From positions 3,038,001 to 3,102,000 of the forward strand of contig OZ220687.1 in assembly GCA_965116465.1 (NCBI GenBank): DNA of 64,000 bases, written 5' to 3'. Every line of letters starts with the position of its first letter. Within the stretch, counting starts at the first letter, position 1. The stretch is from VXNF01 sp965116465. GTDB lineage: Bacteria; Actinomycetota; Acidimicrobiia; Acidimicrobiales; CATQHL01. A program made the translations under genes and the position numbers. A model generated the notes under the pieces. The model saw only the letters and a list, made by a program, of their open reading frames with translations, made no database searches and was not told where the DNA came from. Shown here piece after piece: positions 23,660 to 34,662 of the stretch.

Positions 23660-25684
23660 ATGACCGCGTACCCCAAGCTCTTCAGTGAATGGCGCGTCCG
23701 CAACACGACGGTCCCCAACCGTGTCGTCTTCGCACCCACGTGCCCCACGTGGGTTGCCGATCCGCTCGAAGGCATCTTCACCGACCAGGCGGTGGCCTAC
23801 TACGAGGAGCGCGCCCGCTCGGGACTCGGCATGATCATCATCGGCGGCACGATCATCCACCCCGAGGCGCTGTACTCCGAGCTGAACTTCCCGGGACTGT
23901 GGACCGACGACCAGATCGAGGGCCTCGCCCGGGTGGCCGAGGCGGTCCAGCGCCACGGCACCCGGCTCGTGACCCAGCTGCTGCACCCCGGGCTCCGGGC
24001 CATGAACGTCATCAACAAGGATCCCGCCGCCGACCTCGACGCCGAGTGGTGGCACGTGGCGCCCAGCCAGGTGCCACCGGGGGAGTATCCCAACGCCCCC
24101 ATGCCCAAGGAGATCGAGCCCCACGAGATCCACGAGATGATCGAGGCCTACGGCAGCGCGGCGCGGCGGGCCTTCGAGGCCGGGCTGGACGGCGTGGAGT
24201 TCCACATGGCGCACGGCTATCTGCCGTGGCAGTTCCTCTCGCCGCTGTACAACCACCGCAGCGACGGCTGGGGCGGCTCGTACGAGAACCGCCTGCGCTT
24301 CTCGCTGGAGGCCCTCGCCGGCATCCGGGCGGCGGCAGGTGACGACAAGATCGTGGGCTACCGCATCAACTCGGCCTCGTTCTGGCCCGGCGACCTGGAG
24401 ATGGACGACGTCAAGCGGATCGTGGTGGACCTCGACGAGCGTGCCGACATCGATTACGTGAACATCTCCGCGGGTGTCCATCACTCGTTCATCCACACCC
24501 CGATGACCTACGAACCCGGCTGGGAGCGCGGCTACACCAAGGCCGTCAAGGAGGTCACGAAGACGCCGGTCCTGCTCGTCGGTCGGATCACCCACCCCGG
24601 GGTCGCCGAGGAGATCCTGCAGGCCGACGAGGCGGACGCCATCCTGCTGGCCCGCCAACTCTTCGCCGACGAGCACTGGGTGCAGAAGGTCCGGGAGGGC
24701 CGCGAGGACGACATCCGCCGCTGCGTGGCGGCCAACTACTGCTGGCGCAGCGTCATCAGCGGCGGGCGCGTCCAGTGCGTCTACAACCCCGTCGTGGGCC
24801 GGGAACGCCAGTGGGGCGAAGGCAGCCTCACCGCGGTCCCCGCGGGCAAGAAGGCCCTCGTCATCGGCGGCGGCCCGGCCGGCCTGGAGTACGCCCGCAT
24901 CGCCGCCGCCCGGGGCCACGAGGTGGTCGTCGTGGAGCGCGAGGACGAGACCGGCGGCCACGTGCGCTGGCACGCCGCCTTGCCGAATCGCTCCGAGTAC
25001 GGGCAGATCGCGGTGTGGCTGGCCGCCCAGGCCGCCGGCAACGGCGCCGTCGTCCGCACGGGCGAGAACGTGGACCAGGACAACCTGGATGCGCTGCTGG
25101 CCGCCGAGGCGCCCGACCACGTGGTCGTCGCCACCGGCTCGCACTACCGGCGGGACGGCTGGCAGGGCCAGACGGCCGCGCCGCTACCGGGCTGGGAGAC
25201 CGGGAACTGCGTGAGCTGGGTGGATGTGGCCACCGGCGCCGTCGAGCCGTCGGGCTCGGTGATCGTGATCGACGACCTCCAGGACGCTATGGCCCCGCTC
25301 ACGGCGGTCAAGGTGGCCAACGCCGGCTGCGACACCAAGCTTGTGACACGCTGGCCGATGATCGGCATGGAGACGATCCCCGAGGTGTACTACCTGTGGG
25401 TGCGCCAGCATCTCTACGAGTCCGGGGTCGAGGTGCTGCCCGACCTCTTCGTGAAGGAGATCAAGGGCAACGCCGTGGAGTTCCTGAACGTCTACGTCAA
25501 CGACATCACCACGACGCTGCCCGCCGACTGGATCGTGATGGCCACGGGCCGCCAGTCCGACAACGACCTGTACCACGCGCTGCGGGCCCGCGGGGTCAGC
25601 ACCGAGATGATCGGCGACGCCATCGCCCCGCGCACCACCTACGAGGCCGTCTACGAGGGGCACCGCCAGGCGCGCAAACTCTGA
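23660..25684 (+). CDS. Old-Yellow-Enzyme-type FMN/FAD oxidoreductase (2,4-dienoyl-CoA reductase / trimethylamine dehydrogenase-like)
   Basis: This 674-residue multidomain flavoprotein has an N-terminal FMN TIM barrel (about 1-345) with H-G-Y-L-P-W-Q-F-L-S-P and N-H-R-S-D-G-W-G-G-S-Y-E-N-R. An iron-sulfur linker and a C-terminal FAD/NAD(P) domain follow (V-I-G-G-G-P-A-G-L-E-Y from about 400). The cluster motif is altered: Cys355, Cys361 and Cys373 are present but Ala358 takes the place of the usual second cysteine. The substrate is unknown; dienoyl-CoA, amine and mycofactocin-linked dehydrogenases share this architecture. The ATG at 23660 follows a GGGAGG 9 nt upstream; no partner gene is adjacent. 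Confidence 0.85.
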   Translation: MTAYPKLFSEWRVRNTTVPNRVVFAPTCPTWVADPLEGIFTDQAVAYYEERARSGLGMIIIGGTIIHPEALYSELNFPGLWTDDQIEGLARVAEAVQRHGTRLVTQLLHPGLRAMNVINKDPAADLDAEWWHVAPSQVPPGEYPNAPMPKEIEPHEIHEMIEAYGSAARRAFEAGLDGVEFHMAHGYLPWQFLSPLYNHRSDGWGGSYENRLRFSLEALAGIRAAAGDDKIVGYRINSASFWPGDLEMDDVKRIVVDLDERADIDYVNISAGVHHSFIHTPMTYEPGWERGYTKAVKEVTKTPVLLVGRITHPGVAEEILQADEADAILLARQLFADEHWVQKVREGREDDIRRCVAANYCWRSVISGGRVQCVYNPVVGRERQWGEGSLTAVPAGKKALVIGGGPAGLEYARIAAARGHEVVVVEREDETGGHVRWHAALPNRSEYGQIAVWLAAQAAGNGAVVRTGENVDQDNLDALLAAEAPDHVVVATGSHYRRDGWQGQTAAPLPGWETGNCVSWVDVATGAVEPSGSVIVIDDLQDAMAPLTAVKVANAGCDTKLVTRWPMIGMETIPEVYYLWVRQHLYESGVEVLPDLFVKEIKGNAVEFLNVYVNDITTTLPADWIVMATGRQSDNDLYHALRARGVSTEMIGDAIAPRTTYEAVYEGHRQARKL

Positions 25685-25709
25685 GCCGGCGCGCCGGTCG
25701 CCGCCCGGG

Positions 25710-26144
25710 TCAGTCCCCGGTGGCGACGAGGCGCTGCACCGAGGCGATGTCGCTCGCGGTCGGCGGGCCGAGGATCCAGGCCTGTACCGCCCCGCCGCGG
25801 TCGGCCACCAGCGTGAAGGGCACGGCGTCCACGCCGTAGGCGGCGTGCAGCTCTCCGTGGCGGTCGGCGCCGACCTCCACCACGTCCACCGTGGGGCCCT
25901 CCAGGGGGCCGAGACGTTCCAGAGCGGAACCGCACGTGCGGCAGGTGCTGTCGGTCAGAACGGCCACCAGCCAGGGCTTCCCGGAGGCGTCGAGGCCGGC
26001 GCGGGCGAACGCCTCCCGGGCGATCGTCACCGGGATGTCCGGTGATGCCAGGACCCCGCGCCAGCGGCTGCGGCGCCGCGAGGCCACGAGGGCCACGACG
26101 CAGGCCACCGCCCCCAGGATCAGCGCCAGGGGGGCGAAGCGCAC
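25710..26144 (-). CDS. Membrane-anchored thioredoxin-like protein
   Basis: The product is 144 residues. One N-terminal helix (L-A-L-I-L-G-A-V-A-C-V-V-A-L-V-A) is followed by a basic stop-transfer R-R-R-S-R. A thioredoxin-fold domain then has the redox pair C-R-T-C near residue 70 and cis-proline context V-P-F-T-L. The basic stretch after the helix leaves the side facing the periplasm uncertain. It starts with GTG 27 nt after the ftsH stop on the same strand and may share its transcript. It could be a thiol-disulfide reductase for envelope proteins. Confidence 0.7.
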   Translation of the reverse strand: MRFAPLALILGAVACVVALVASRRRSRWRGVLASPDIPVTIAREAFARAGLDASGKPWLVAVLTDSTCRTCGSALERLGPLEGPTVDVVEVGADRHGELHAAYGVDAVPFTLVADRGGAVQAWILGPPTASDIASVQRLVATGD

Positions 26145-26171
26145 CGGCGGCCGGGCCCGGCGTCGCCGGGT

Positions 26172-28124
<1,953 letters not shown>

Positions 28125-28130
28125 GGGTTC

Positions 28131-28136
28131 ATGCTA
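28131..28136 (-). promoter_or_regulatory. -10 box for ftsH
   Basis: TAGCAT on the minus strand ends 6 nt before the ftsH ATG at 28124, with no ribosome binding site; probable leaderless transcript. Confidence 0.45.
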
Positions 28137-28232
28137 GGAGGCTGTCGGCTGATTGGGCGTATCGCGTCCCGGGTCGTCTGGAGACGTGCCGCCCCGTCTT
28201 GGCGCGTCCCCGGGCCGCCGGGTGCCCAGCGG

Positions 28233-28238
28233 TAGGAT
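28233..28238 (+). promoter_or_regulatory. Possible -10 box for the CPBP protease gene
   Basis: TAGGAT lies 46 nt before the chosen ATG at 28285. The nearest GTG (28247) is not in the coding frame, so this promoter would give a short leader rather than a leaderless start. Confidence 0.3.
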
Positions 28239-28284
28239 CGCTGTCCGTGGTCCGTTGTTGTGTGCGCGCGACCGCGGGCCGCTG

Positions 28285-29049
28285 ATGCCGCAGAGAGGTC
28301 GCCTGCGGCCGCCGCCCCGGTGGTCCGTGTCGGCGGCGATCGCGGGGTGGATCGCGGCCGCCGCCGTCACCGTCGTGGCCCAGTTGGCGCTGGAGTCGCT
28401 CTGGTCGGTGCCGGGCGGCGTCGGCGCGGCGGCCGCCAGGGCCGGGGCACAGGTCGCGGGCGGCGTCGAGCCGGACCGGCTCGACGGTAGCTACTGGCAG
28501 TTCACGCTGCTCCAGGTGCCTCTCTGGCTGACCCTGGCGGTGGTCACGTGGCTCATCGTCCGCCGAGGTGGCACGGGCCTGCGCGCCGCCCTGGGCATCC
28601 ACCAGCGCTGGTACGACGTGCCCGTCGGGCTGGCCTGCGGCCTGGCGGCGCAGTTCCTGATCATCCCGCTGGTGTACCTGCCGCTGGCGCGGTACATCGA
28701 TGCCGGCGACGTGGAGGAGCCGGCCCGTCGCATCATGGCGCTCGCCGACGACGCCGCGGCCGCCACGGTGCTGGTGGTCGCCGTCGTGCTGGTGGCGCCG
28801 TTCGTGGAGGAGATGTACTTCCGCGGCCTCCTGCTGCGGGCGCTCTGGGGGCGGATGGGGCGCGTCCTCACCGTGGCGCTCTCGGCGGTGCTGTTCGGTC
28901 TGGCGCACGTGCAACTCCTGCAACTTCCGGCCCTGGTCGTCTTCGGGCTCGTGGCCGGCACGCTGGTGGTGGCCACCAAGCGCCTCGCCCCGGCCATGTG
29001 GGCGCACGCCGCCTTCAACGGCGTCACGGTCGCGCAACTGCTCCGCTGA
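28285..29049 (+). CDS. CPBP family intramembrane glutamic protease
   Basis: This 254-residue membrane protein has the three CPBP (Abi) motifs: E175-E176-M-Y-F-R180, F-G-L-A-H208 and H241-A-A-F-N245. About eight membrane helices are visible. Members cleave membrane substrates or process peptides (Rce1-like) and in bacteria are sometimes linked to bacteriocin immunity or maturation. Here the neighbours are envelope glycan genes, so the substrate is open. In-frame TTG codons at 28255 and 28258 are alternative starts. The next gene starts 3 nt after the stop, so the four genes to 34021 may form one operon. Confidence 0.85.
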   Translation: MPQRGRLRPPPRWSVSAAIAGWIAAAAVTVVAQLALESLWSVPGGVGAAAARAGAQVAGGVEPDRLDGSYWQFTLLQVPLWLTLAVVTWLIVRRGGTGLRAALGIHQRWYDVPVGLACGLAAQFLIIPLVYLPLARYIDAGDVEEPARRIMALADDAAAATVLVVAVVLVAPFVEEMYFRGLLLRALWGRMGRVLTVALSAVLFGLAHVQLLQLPALVVFGLVAGTLVVATKRLAPAMWAHAAFNGVTVAQLLR

Positions 29050-29052
29050 CCG

Positions 29053-31848
29053 ATGAAACCGACCACCGAAGAACCGTCCGCACAGCTCGAGACCACCGGC
29101 CTGGCTCGGCGCGGCGTTGCGGTCCTGCAGCGCCGCACGGGGGTCGTCTGCGTCATCGGGGCGTGCCTGTTCGTCTTCTGGCAGATGCGCCCCGACCTGC
29201 TGTTCTCGGTGACCACGCCCGCGGGCGGCGACATGGCCGCCCACGTCTGGGGGCCGGCGTACCTGCGCGATCACCTGCTTCCGCTCGGCCGGTTGAGCGG
29301 CTGGGCCCCGGACTGGTACGCGGGCTTCCCGGCCTTCCACTTCTACATGGTGCTGCCGTCGCTGGTCATCGCGTTGGCGTCGTTCGTGATCCCCTACGGG
29401 GTGGCGTTCAAGCTCGTGGCGATCGCCGGGCTGGTGTCACTGCCTCTGGCGGCGGCGACGTTCGTGCGGCTGGCGGGCCTGCGCTTCCCGACGCCCACGA
29501 TCGCGGCGCTGATCACGCTGCCGTTCCTGTTCGACACCACGTTCAGCATCTACGGCGGCAACGTGGCTTCGACGCTGGCGGGGGAGTTCGCGTACTCCAT
29601 CAGCCTGTCGCTGATGCTGGTCTACCTGGGCGTGCTGCTGCGGGGGCTGCGCACGGGCCGCCACCGGGTGCTGGCAGGCGCGCTGCTGGCGTTGGTGGGC
29701 CTGACGCATCTCATTCCCGCGATCTTCGCCGTGGCGGCCACCGGGGTGGCGCTGGCGATGCAGCCGGGCCGGCGCGGCGTGCGCTGGGTGACGATGACCG
29801 GCGCGCTGGCCGCGGCGCTGGCGGCCTTCTGGTTGCTGCCGTTCTGGTGGCGCCGGGACTACTACCACAACATCGACTGGGTGAACCTCACCGAGTACTG
29901 GCCGAACCTGGTGCGCGACGACTGGAACTGGGTGCTCGTGGGGGCGTGGGCGGCACTGCTGGTGGGCATCCTCCGGCGGCGGCGGCTGGTGCTGTACCTG
30001 GCGGCGCTGGCGGCGCTGGCGGCGGCGGGCTACCGCTGGCTCCCCCAGGGCGTGCTTTGGAACGCCCGCCTGCTGCCCTTCTACTACCTGACGATGCTCC
30101 TGCTGGTGGCGGTCGGCATCTCCACCCTGCTGACCACCCTGGTGGCGGGCGCCTCGTTGCGGGAGCTGCCGATCGGCGCCGGCGGCGGGCAATTGCGGCC
30201 CGGCGAGGAGACCAAGCGGCGGCGCTGGCTTCCCGGGGACTCCGTGCGCCTGCGGATCGCCCTGGCGGCCGTCGTGCCGGTGGGGGCGGTGGCGGTGGCG
30301 ATCGACGACCTCGTTGCGGACAGCGCGACGCTCCGGGCGCTCCTGGAGGCGCTGCCGGGGGTGGAGGCGGCCACCGCCCCCGCCAGGGCGGCCGACGTGG
30401 CGCACCTGGCGCTGCTGGTGCTGACTGCCGCAGGCGTGGTGACCGCCGTCGAGATCCTCAGGTCCTTGCGGGCGCAGGGTTTCCAGCACCGGGCGAGCGG
30501 CCCGGTCGTGCTCGGCCGCCCCGCGGCGGCGACGGCGGCCGCCGGGGCGCTGCGCCCCGCCGAGGGGACTCCGGCTCCTCCGAGGGGCGGGATCCGCCCA
30601 CTGGGGGCCACTGAGGAGCCGAGCCCTCGAGCCGGCGTGGTGCTGGTGCTCGGCACGGTGGCCCTCGTCCTGATCATTGTGGCGATCGTCGCCTACCCGC
30701 TGCGGGCGCTGGGTCCGGCCGGCCGGGAGGGTGCCGACGGCCGCTACGGCCTCCGAGTCGCCCCGAACGTCGTGCTGGCGGGCACGACCGCCGAGAGCTT
30801 CCTGCCCTTCTGGGTGTACTGGAACTTCTCCGGCTACGAGTCCAAGGAGCCCCGCGAGGGGATCGGCGGCTACGACGAGTACTACCGGGTCGTGACCACG
30901 ATGGCGGCGGTCGCCGGCGAGCGGGGCTGCGGCCGGGTCATGTGGGAGTACGGCCTGAAGCAGCTGGACAGCTACGGGTCGCCGATGTCGCTGATGCTGC
31001 TCCCGCACTGGACCGACGGTTGCCTGGGCTCCATGGAGGGCCTCTTCTTCGAGTCGACCCAGACCGTGCCGTTCCACTTCATCAACCAGGACGAACTCTC
31101 GCTCGAACCCTCCCGGCCGGTGCGGGCCGTGCCCTACGGGGGCGCCGATCTGTCCGACGGGGTGGCCCACATGCAGCTCTTCGGCGTGCGCTACTACATG
31201 GCGTTCTCGGATTCCCTGATCGCCGAGGCCCGTGCCCACGAGGACCTCACGGAGGTGGCCGCCGAGCCGCCGTGGGTGATGTTCGAGCTCGCCGACGCGC
31301 CGCTGGTGTCGCCGCTGGCCGCCGAGCCGGTGATCGTCAGCGGTGCCGGCGACAGCCCGGCGAACTGGCTGGACGTCGCCACCGACTTCTACGCCACGTA
31401 TCCCGGCTCGCGGGCCACCGAGCCCGGCGCGCGGTTGCTGTCGGGCGCGGCGGTGCTGCCGGCCGCCTCCGGACCGGCCGGCTGGGCCGAGGTGCCGCCG
31501 GACGCCGAGCGGCCGGTGCGCAGCCTGGAGGAGATCCAGGTCCACGGGATCTCCTCCACGCAGAACTCGATCGACTTCCGGGTCGACCGGAGCGGCGTCC
31601 CGGTCCTGGTGAAGGCCTCGTACTTCCCCAACTGGCAGGTCGACGGGGCCGCCGGCCCCTACCGGGTGGCCCCCAACTTCATGGTCGTCGTGCCGGAGGA
31701 GACCCAGGTGACCCTCAGCTACGGCTGGACACCCGTGGACGTGCTGGCCTGGGTGATCACCGCCGTCGGCGTGATCGCCGCCCTGGTGCTGTGGCGCAAC
31801 CCGCGCATCTGGTCCGCCGAGCCGGACCGGCGCGCCCGCTGGGAGTGA
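29053..31848 (+). CDS. Large polytopic membrane protein of the PTPS-related / glycosyltransferase-C-like type
   Basis: This 931-residue protein has about twelve membrane helices and outer loops. Near the N-terminus G-G-D-M-A-A-H-V-W matches the G-G-D-x-x-x-H motif of the family mis-named 6-pyruvoyl-tetrahydropterin synthase-related; its topology resembles lipid-linked-sugar GT-C transferases. A polar cytoplasmic insert (about 375-535, low complexity) and a C-terminal outer beta domain with G-Y-E-S-K-E-P are visible. The last helix is near 900-920 (A-W-V-I-T-A-V-G-V-I-A-A-L-V). It probably transfers sugars from a polyprenyl carrier to an envelope acceptor; the GT2 gene 3 nt downstream could make that carrier sugar. 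Confidence 0.78.
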   Translation: MKPTTEEPSAQLETTGLARRGVAVLQRRTGVVCVIGACLFVFWQMRPDLLFSVTTPAGGDMAAHVWGPAYLRDHLLPLGRLSGWAPDWYAGFPAFHFYMVLPSLVIALASFVIPYGVAFKLVAIAGLVSLPLAAATFVRLAGLRFPTPTIAALITLPFLFDTTFSIYGGNVASTLAGEFAYSISLSLMLVYLGVLLRGLRTGRHRVLAGALLALVGLTHLIPAIFAVAATGVALAMQPGRRGVRWVTMTGALAAALAAFWLLPFWWRRDYYHNIDWVNLTEYWPNLVRDDWNWVLVGAWAALLVGILRRRRLVLYLAALAALAAAGYRWLPQGVLWNARLLPFYYLTMLLLVAVGISTLLTTLVAGASLRELPIGAGGGQLRPGEETKRRRWLPGDSVRLRIALAAVVPVGAVAVAIDDLVADSATLRALLEALPGVEAATAPARAADVAHLALLVLTAAGVVTAVEILRSLRAQGFQHRASGPVVLGRPAAATAAAGALRPAEGTPAPPRGGIRPLGATEEPSPRAGVVLVLGTVALVLIIVAIVAYPLRALGPAGREGADGRYGLRVAPNVVLAGTTAESFLPFWVYWNFSGYESKEPREGIGGYDEYYRVVTTMAAVAGERGCGRVMWEYGLKQLDSYGSPMSLMLLPHWTDGCLGSMEGLFFESTQTVPFHFINQDELSLEPSRPVRAVPYGGADLSDGVAHMQLFGVRYYMAFSDSLIAEARAHEDLTEVAAEPPWVMFELADAPLVSPLAAEPVIVSGAGDSPANWLDVATDFYATYPGSRATEPGARLLSGAAVLPAASGPAGWAEVPPDAERPVRSLEEIQVHGISSTQNSIDFRVDRSGVPVLVKASYFPNWQVDGAAGPYRVAPNFMVVVPEETQVTLSYGWTPVDVLAWVITAVGVIAALVLWRNPRIWSAEPDRRARWE

Positions 31849-31851
31849 CCG

Positions 31852-32625
31852 ATGACAGCCGGTAGCGACCGAGCGCCCGGCGGTGTACGCCTGTCGGTCG
31901 TGGTGCCGGCCTTCCGGGAGGCGGCCGTCATCGCTGAGACCCTGGCGGCGCTGCGGGCGGGCCTGGCGGGCGTGGCGCCGGCGGGTGCCCTGGAGCTGAT
32001 CGTCGTGGACGACGGGTCCGACGACGCAACCGCCGAAGGGGCCCGCGCCGGCGGGGCCGACCGGGTCATCGCGCTCGGCCGCAATTGCGGCAAGGGGGCC
32101 GCGGTGCGTGCCGGGATGCTGGCGGCGGCCGGCGACGCGGTGGTGTTCACCGACGCCGACCTGCAGTACCCGCCGGATCGGATCGTGGCGGTGCTGTCCC
32201 GCCTCGACGGCGACGTGGGGGCGGTGGTGGCCAGGCGGGGGCGGTCCGGGGAGGCACCGCTGCGCCGGCTGGGGACCTACACCGTGTCGCGCCTGGCCAG
32301 GGCGCTGGTGCTGGGCGGCGGGTCCGCCGGCGGGGATCTCGGGGCGGACACGCAGTGCGGGCTGAAGGCCTTCCGCCGCGACGTGGCGCGGGAGGTGTTC
32401 GGCCGTTGCCGGGTGGACCGCTTCGGCTTCGACGTGGAGGTGCTGCTGCTGCTGTCGCTGCTCGGCGTGCCGGTGGCCGTGCAGACGGTCGAAGCCATCC
32501 CGGCGCCGCGCCGTTCCAGCGTGCGGGTGCTCCGAGACGGCGCCGCGATCGTCCGCGACCTGCTGCGCATCCGCAGATGGTTGCGCCGGGGAGCCTACGA
32601 CCTCGCAGCCGGGAGCGATGGCTGA
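31852..32625 (+). CDS. Family 2 glycosyltransferase (dolichyl/polyprenyl-phosphate sugar synthase-like)
   Basis: This 257-residue GT2 enzyme has V-V-V-P-A-F-R-E-A near residue 15, V-V-D-D-G-S-D-D near 47 and G-K-G-A-A-V-R-A-G near 81. A D-A-D-L-Q-Y metal motif lies near 100. It resembles ALG5/DPM1-type enzymes that move glucose or mannose to polyprenyl phosphate; no membrane helices are present. Together with the upstream GT-C-like protein it suggests a polyprenyl-linked sugar pathway. The downstream phosphomannomutase overlaps its last 8 nt, tying sugar activation to this operon. Confidence 0.88.
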   Translation: MTAGSDRAPGGVRLSVVVPAFREAAVIAETLAALRAGLAGVAPAGALELIVVDDGSDDATAEGARAGGADRVIALGRNCGKGAAVRAGMLAAAGDAVVFTDADLQYPPDRIVAVLSRLDGDVGAVVARRGRSGEAPLRRLGTYTVSRLARALVLGGGSAGGDLGADTQCGLKAFRRDVAREVFGRCRVDRFGFDVEVLLLLSLLGVPVAVQTVEAIPAPRRSSVRVLRDGAAIVRDLLRIRRWLRRGAYDLAAGSDG

Positions 32626-34021
32626 GTCCCCGGGCGCGGTTTCCGGCGGGGATCGGTCCGTGGCGGCTCGCCTCGACGCGATCATCCGGGCCAACGACAT
32701 CCGCGGCCGGGTCCCGATCGAACTGGACGCGCCGACGGCACGCCGCCTGGGCGGAGCCTTCGCCGCGTTCTTCCGCGAGGACGATCCCCACACCACCCGG
32801 GTGGTCGTCGGGCGCGACATGCGGCTCTCGGGGCCCTCCCTCCTCGACGCGTTCTGCGCCAGCCTCCAGGCTGCCGGCCTCGACGTGGTGGACCTGGGCC
32901 TGGCCTCCACCGACATGGTGTACTTCGCCTCGGGTCACTTCGGTGCCCCCGGCGTGGTGTTCACCGCCTCGCACAATCCGCCCGACTACAACGGCATCAA
33001 AGCCTGCCGGGCGGGCGCGGCGCCCCTCAGCGCCGAAGGCGGGCTGACCCGGGTTCGCGAGTTGGCTCTGGCGGCGCCGCGGGAGCCGGTTCCCAGCGAG
33101 GGTGGGCGCCGCCGGGTGGACCTGCTGGAGCGCTTCGCCGACCACGTCCGGTCATTCGTGGACGTGGCGCGCATGGCGCCCCTGCGGGTGGTGGCCGACG
33201 TGGCCAACGGCATGGGCGGCCTCGTCGTGCCGGCCGTCTTCGAGGGGCTGCCACCGACCCTCGACCTGCTCTACGGCGATCTGGACGGCGGCTTCCCGAA
33301 CCATCCGCCCGACCCGTTGCAGGAGGCCAACCTGGCCGACCTGTGCCGGCGTGTCACCGAGACCGGAGCCGATGTGGGCCTGGCGTTCGACGGTGATGCC
33401 GACCGGGTGTTCTTCGTGGACGACCGGGCGCGCCCGCTGTCGGGCTCGGTGGTCGCCGCGCTGCTGGCGACGTCCGTGCTGCGCCGGAATCCGGGTGCGC
33501 TGGTCCTCTACAACGCCGCCTGCTCGCGTGCGGTCCCCGAGATCATCGCCGAGGCCGGCGGTCGTGCCGAGCGCACCAGGGTCGGGCACTCGCTCATCAA
33601 GCAGCGGATGGCCGAGACCGGTGCGGCATTCGCCGGCGAGCACTCGGGCCACTACTACTTCGCCGAGAACCACTGCTCCGACTCGGGGGTGCTGGCGGCG
33701 GTGGCGCTGCTCGAGGAGTTGTCGCGTGCCGGGGTGCCCCTGAGCGAGTTGCGGCGCCCGTTCGACCGGTACGCAGCCTCCGGGGAGGTGAACTTCAGCG
33801 TCGCCGATCCGCAGGCGGCCACCGAGGCGCTGGCGCACCGCTACCGCGATCGTCCACAGGATCGCCTCGACGGCCTCACGGTGGACTGCGGCGACTGGTG
33901 GTTCAACCTGCGCCCCTCCAACACCGAGCCGCTGCTCCGCCTGAACCTGGAGGCCGCCAGTGCCAGCCAGTGCGCTCGCCGTCTCGGCGAGGTAAGAGTG
34001 GCCATCGAGAGCTGCGCCTGA
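32618..34021 (+). CDS. manB: Phosphomannomutase / phosphoglucomutase
   Basis: This 467-residue enzyme interconverts hexose 6- and 1-phosphates, feeding GDP-mannose or similar. The catalytic serine is Ser118 in T-A-S-H-N-P, the metal loop is D258-G-D-A-D-R, the sugar loop G340-E-H-S-G-H and the phosphate site R-P-S-N-T-E-P. It overlaps the preceding GT2 gene by 8 nt. In actinobacteria this gene is usually followed by the Trm112-like and SIS-isomerase genes. Here those lie 4 kb away, beyond a restriction-modification insertion. Confidence 0.92.
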   Translation: MAESPGAVSGGDRSVAARLDAIIRANDIRGRVPIELDAPTARRLGGAFAAFFREDDPHTTRVVVGRDMRLSGPSLLDAFCASLQAAGLDVVDLGLASTDMVYFASGHFGAPGVVFTASHNPPDYNGIKACRAGAAPLSAEGGLTRVRELALAAPREPVPSEGGRRRVDLLERFADHVRSFVDVARMAPLRVVADVANGMGGLVVPAVFEGLPPTLDLLYGDLDGGFPNHPPDPLQEANLADLCRRVTETGADVGLAFDGDADRVFFVDDRARPLSGSVVAALLATSVLRRNPGALVLYNAACSRAVPEIIAEAGGRAERTRVGHSLIKQRMAETGAAFAGEHSGHYYFAENHCSDSGVLAAVALLEELSRAGVPLSELRRPFDRYAASGEVNFSVADPQAATEALAHRYRDRPQDRLDGLTVDCGDWWFNLRPSNTEPLLRLNLEAASASQCARRLGEVRVAIESCA

Positions 34022-34431
34022 CGTTGTAATCGGCGCGCGAACAGAGCCCCCTGAAGTAAACCTGGCGGCTCCAACGGCCCGCTCATTCTGGGCTCGCCTC
34101 CGGCTTTCTGACTCACGTGTCCACCGCCGGCGCGGCCACCGCCTGCTCCTAGGATGCGCAATGCAAAATGCAAGTCCGGCGCAATGCAATCTGGAGATGA
34201 TCCATGATGCAGATTGCAAGCCTCTCGCGGCGCGCAATGGAGATCGAACCCGCAATAGCCTCTCAGCGGACCTCACCGCGCAGCAACCCAGATCAGAGCC
34301 TCGGTGACATTCTGCCAGGATTGTGGCAGTCCTCAACCGGGCGCTCCTCGCCACCATCACTCCCTCGAATAACCGTAGCTTCCGATGCCCAACGCGAGTG
34401 CTGTTACGAAGTAGCGTCGTGCGCACACGGA
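34022..34431. other. Non-coding stretch with clustered GCAATGCAA-type repeats
   Basis: About 410 nt at the left edge of the restriction-modification insertion. GCGCAATGCAA occurs at 34157-34167 and 34180-34190. TGCAATCT (34186-34193) and AGATTGCA (34212-34219) form an 8-bp inverted repeat. A TAGGAT at 34151-34156 precedes an ATG at 34162 whose 48-codon frame I do not recognise. The motif cluster looks like an operator or the edge of an old integration. Confidence 0.4.
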
Positions 34432-34662
34432 TTGCTACTTGACGCCGAACAGCACGCGCTCGTCAAGCGCAAGGTCGCCGAGTTGGGTATCAGCATGGCA
34501 GAAAATGTTCGACGTGTCGTTGAGCGCGACCTGCAACCGGCAACCCGCGATGTCGACCTCTCCGACATCTTCGGAATCGGAGACTCCGGCGACATCGACA
34601 TCGCCGTTGACCGCAAACGGGTCACCGCTGAGGCGATCGCCGCCCGAGCTACGCGGCGATGA
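34432..34662 (+). CDS. VapB/RHH-like antitoxin, probably an orphan remnant
   Basis: From a TTG at 34432 the 76-residue product reads L-L-D-A-E-Q-H-A-L-V-K-R-K-V-A-E-L-G-I-S, then V-R-R-V-V-E-R-D-L. This is an antitoxin-type helix pair with an acidic tail (D-V-D-L-S-D-I-F-G-I-G-D). The frame is open back to 34204 but that part looks non-coding. A GTG at 34419 begins V-R-T-R-I in a neighbouring frame, as if the true start had been shifted by an indel. An ATG overlaps the stop (ATGA at 34659), where a toxin should begin, but only a 51-residue unrecognised frame follows (to 34814). Confidence 0.45.
   Translation: MLLDAEQHALVKRKVAELGISMAENVRRVVERDLQPATRDVDLSDIFGIGDSGDIDIAVDRKRVTAEAIAARATRR

Noticed and set aside
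29437..32916. 1159-residue minus-strand frame
   Set aside because: It lies opposite strongly supported membrane and glycosyltransferase genes and has typical shadow composition.
34162..34308. 48-codon frame after TAGGAT as a gene
   Set aside because: It fits the leaderless spacing, but the sequence lacks any recognisable fold or composition of a real protein and overlaps the repeat cluster.
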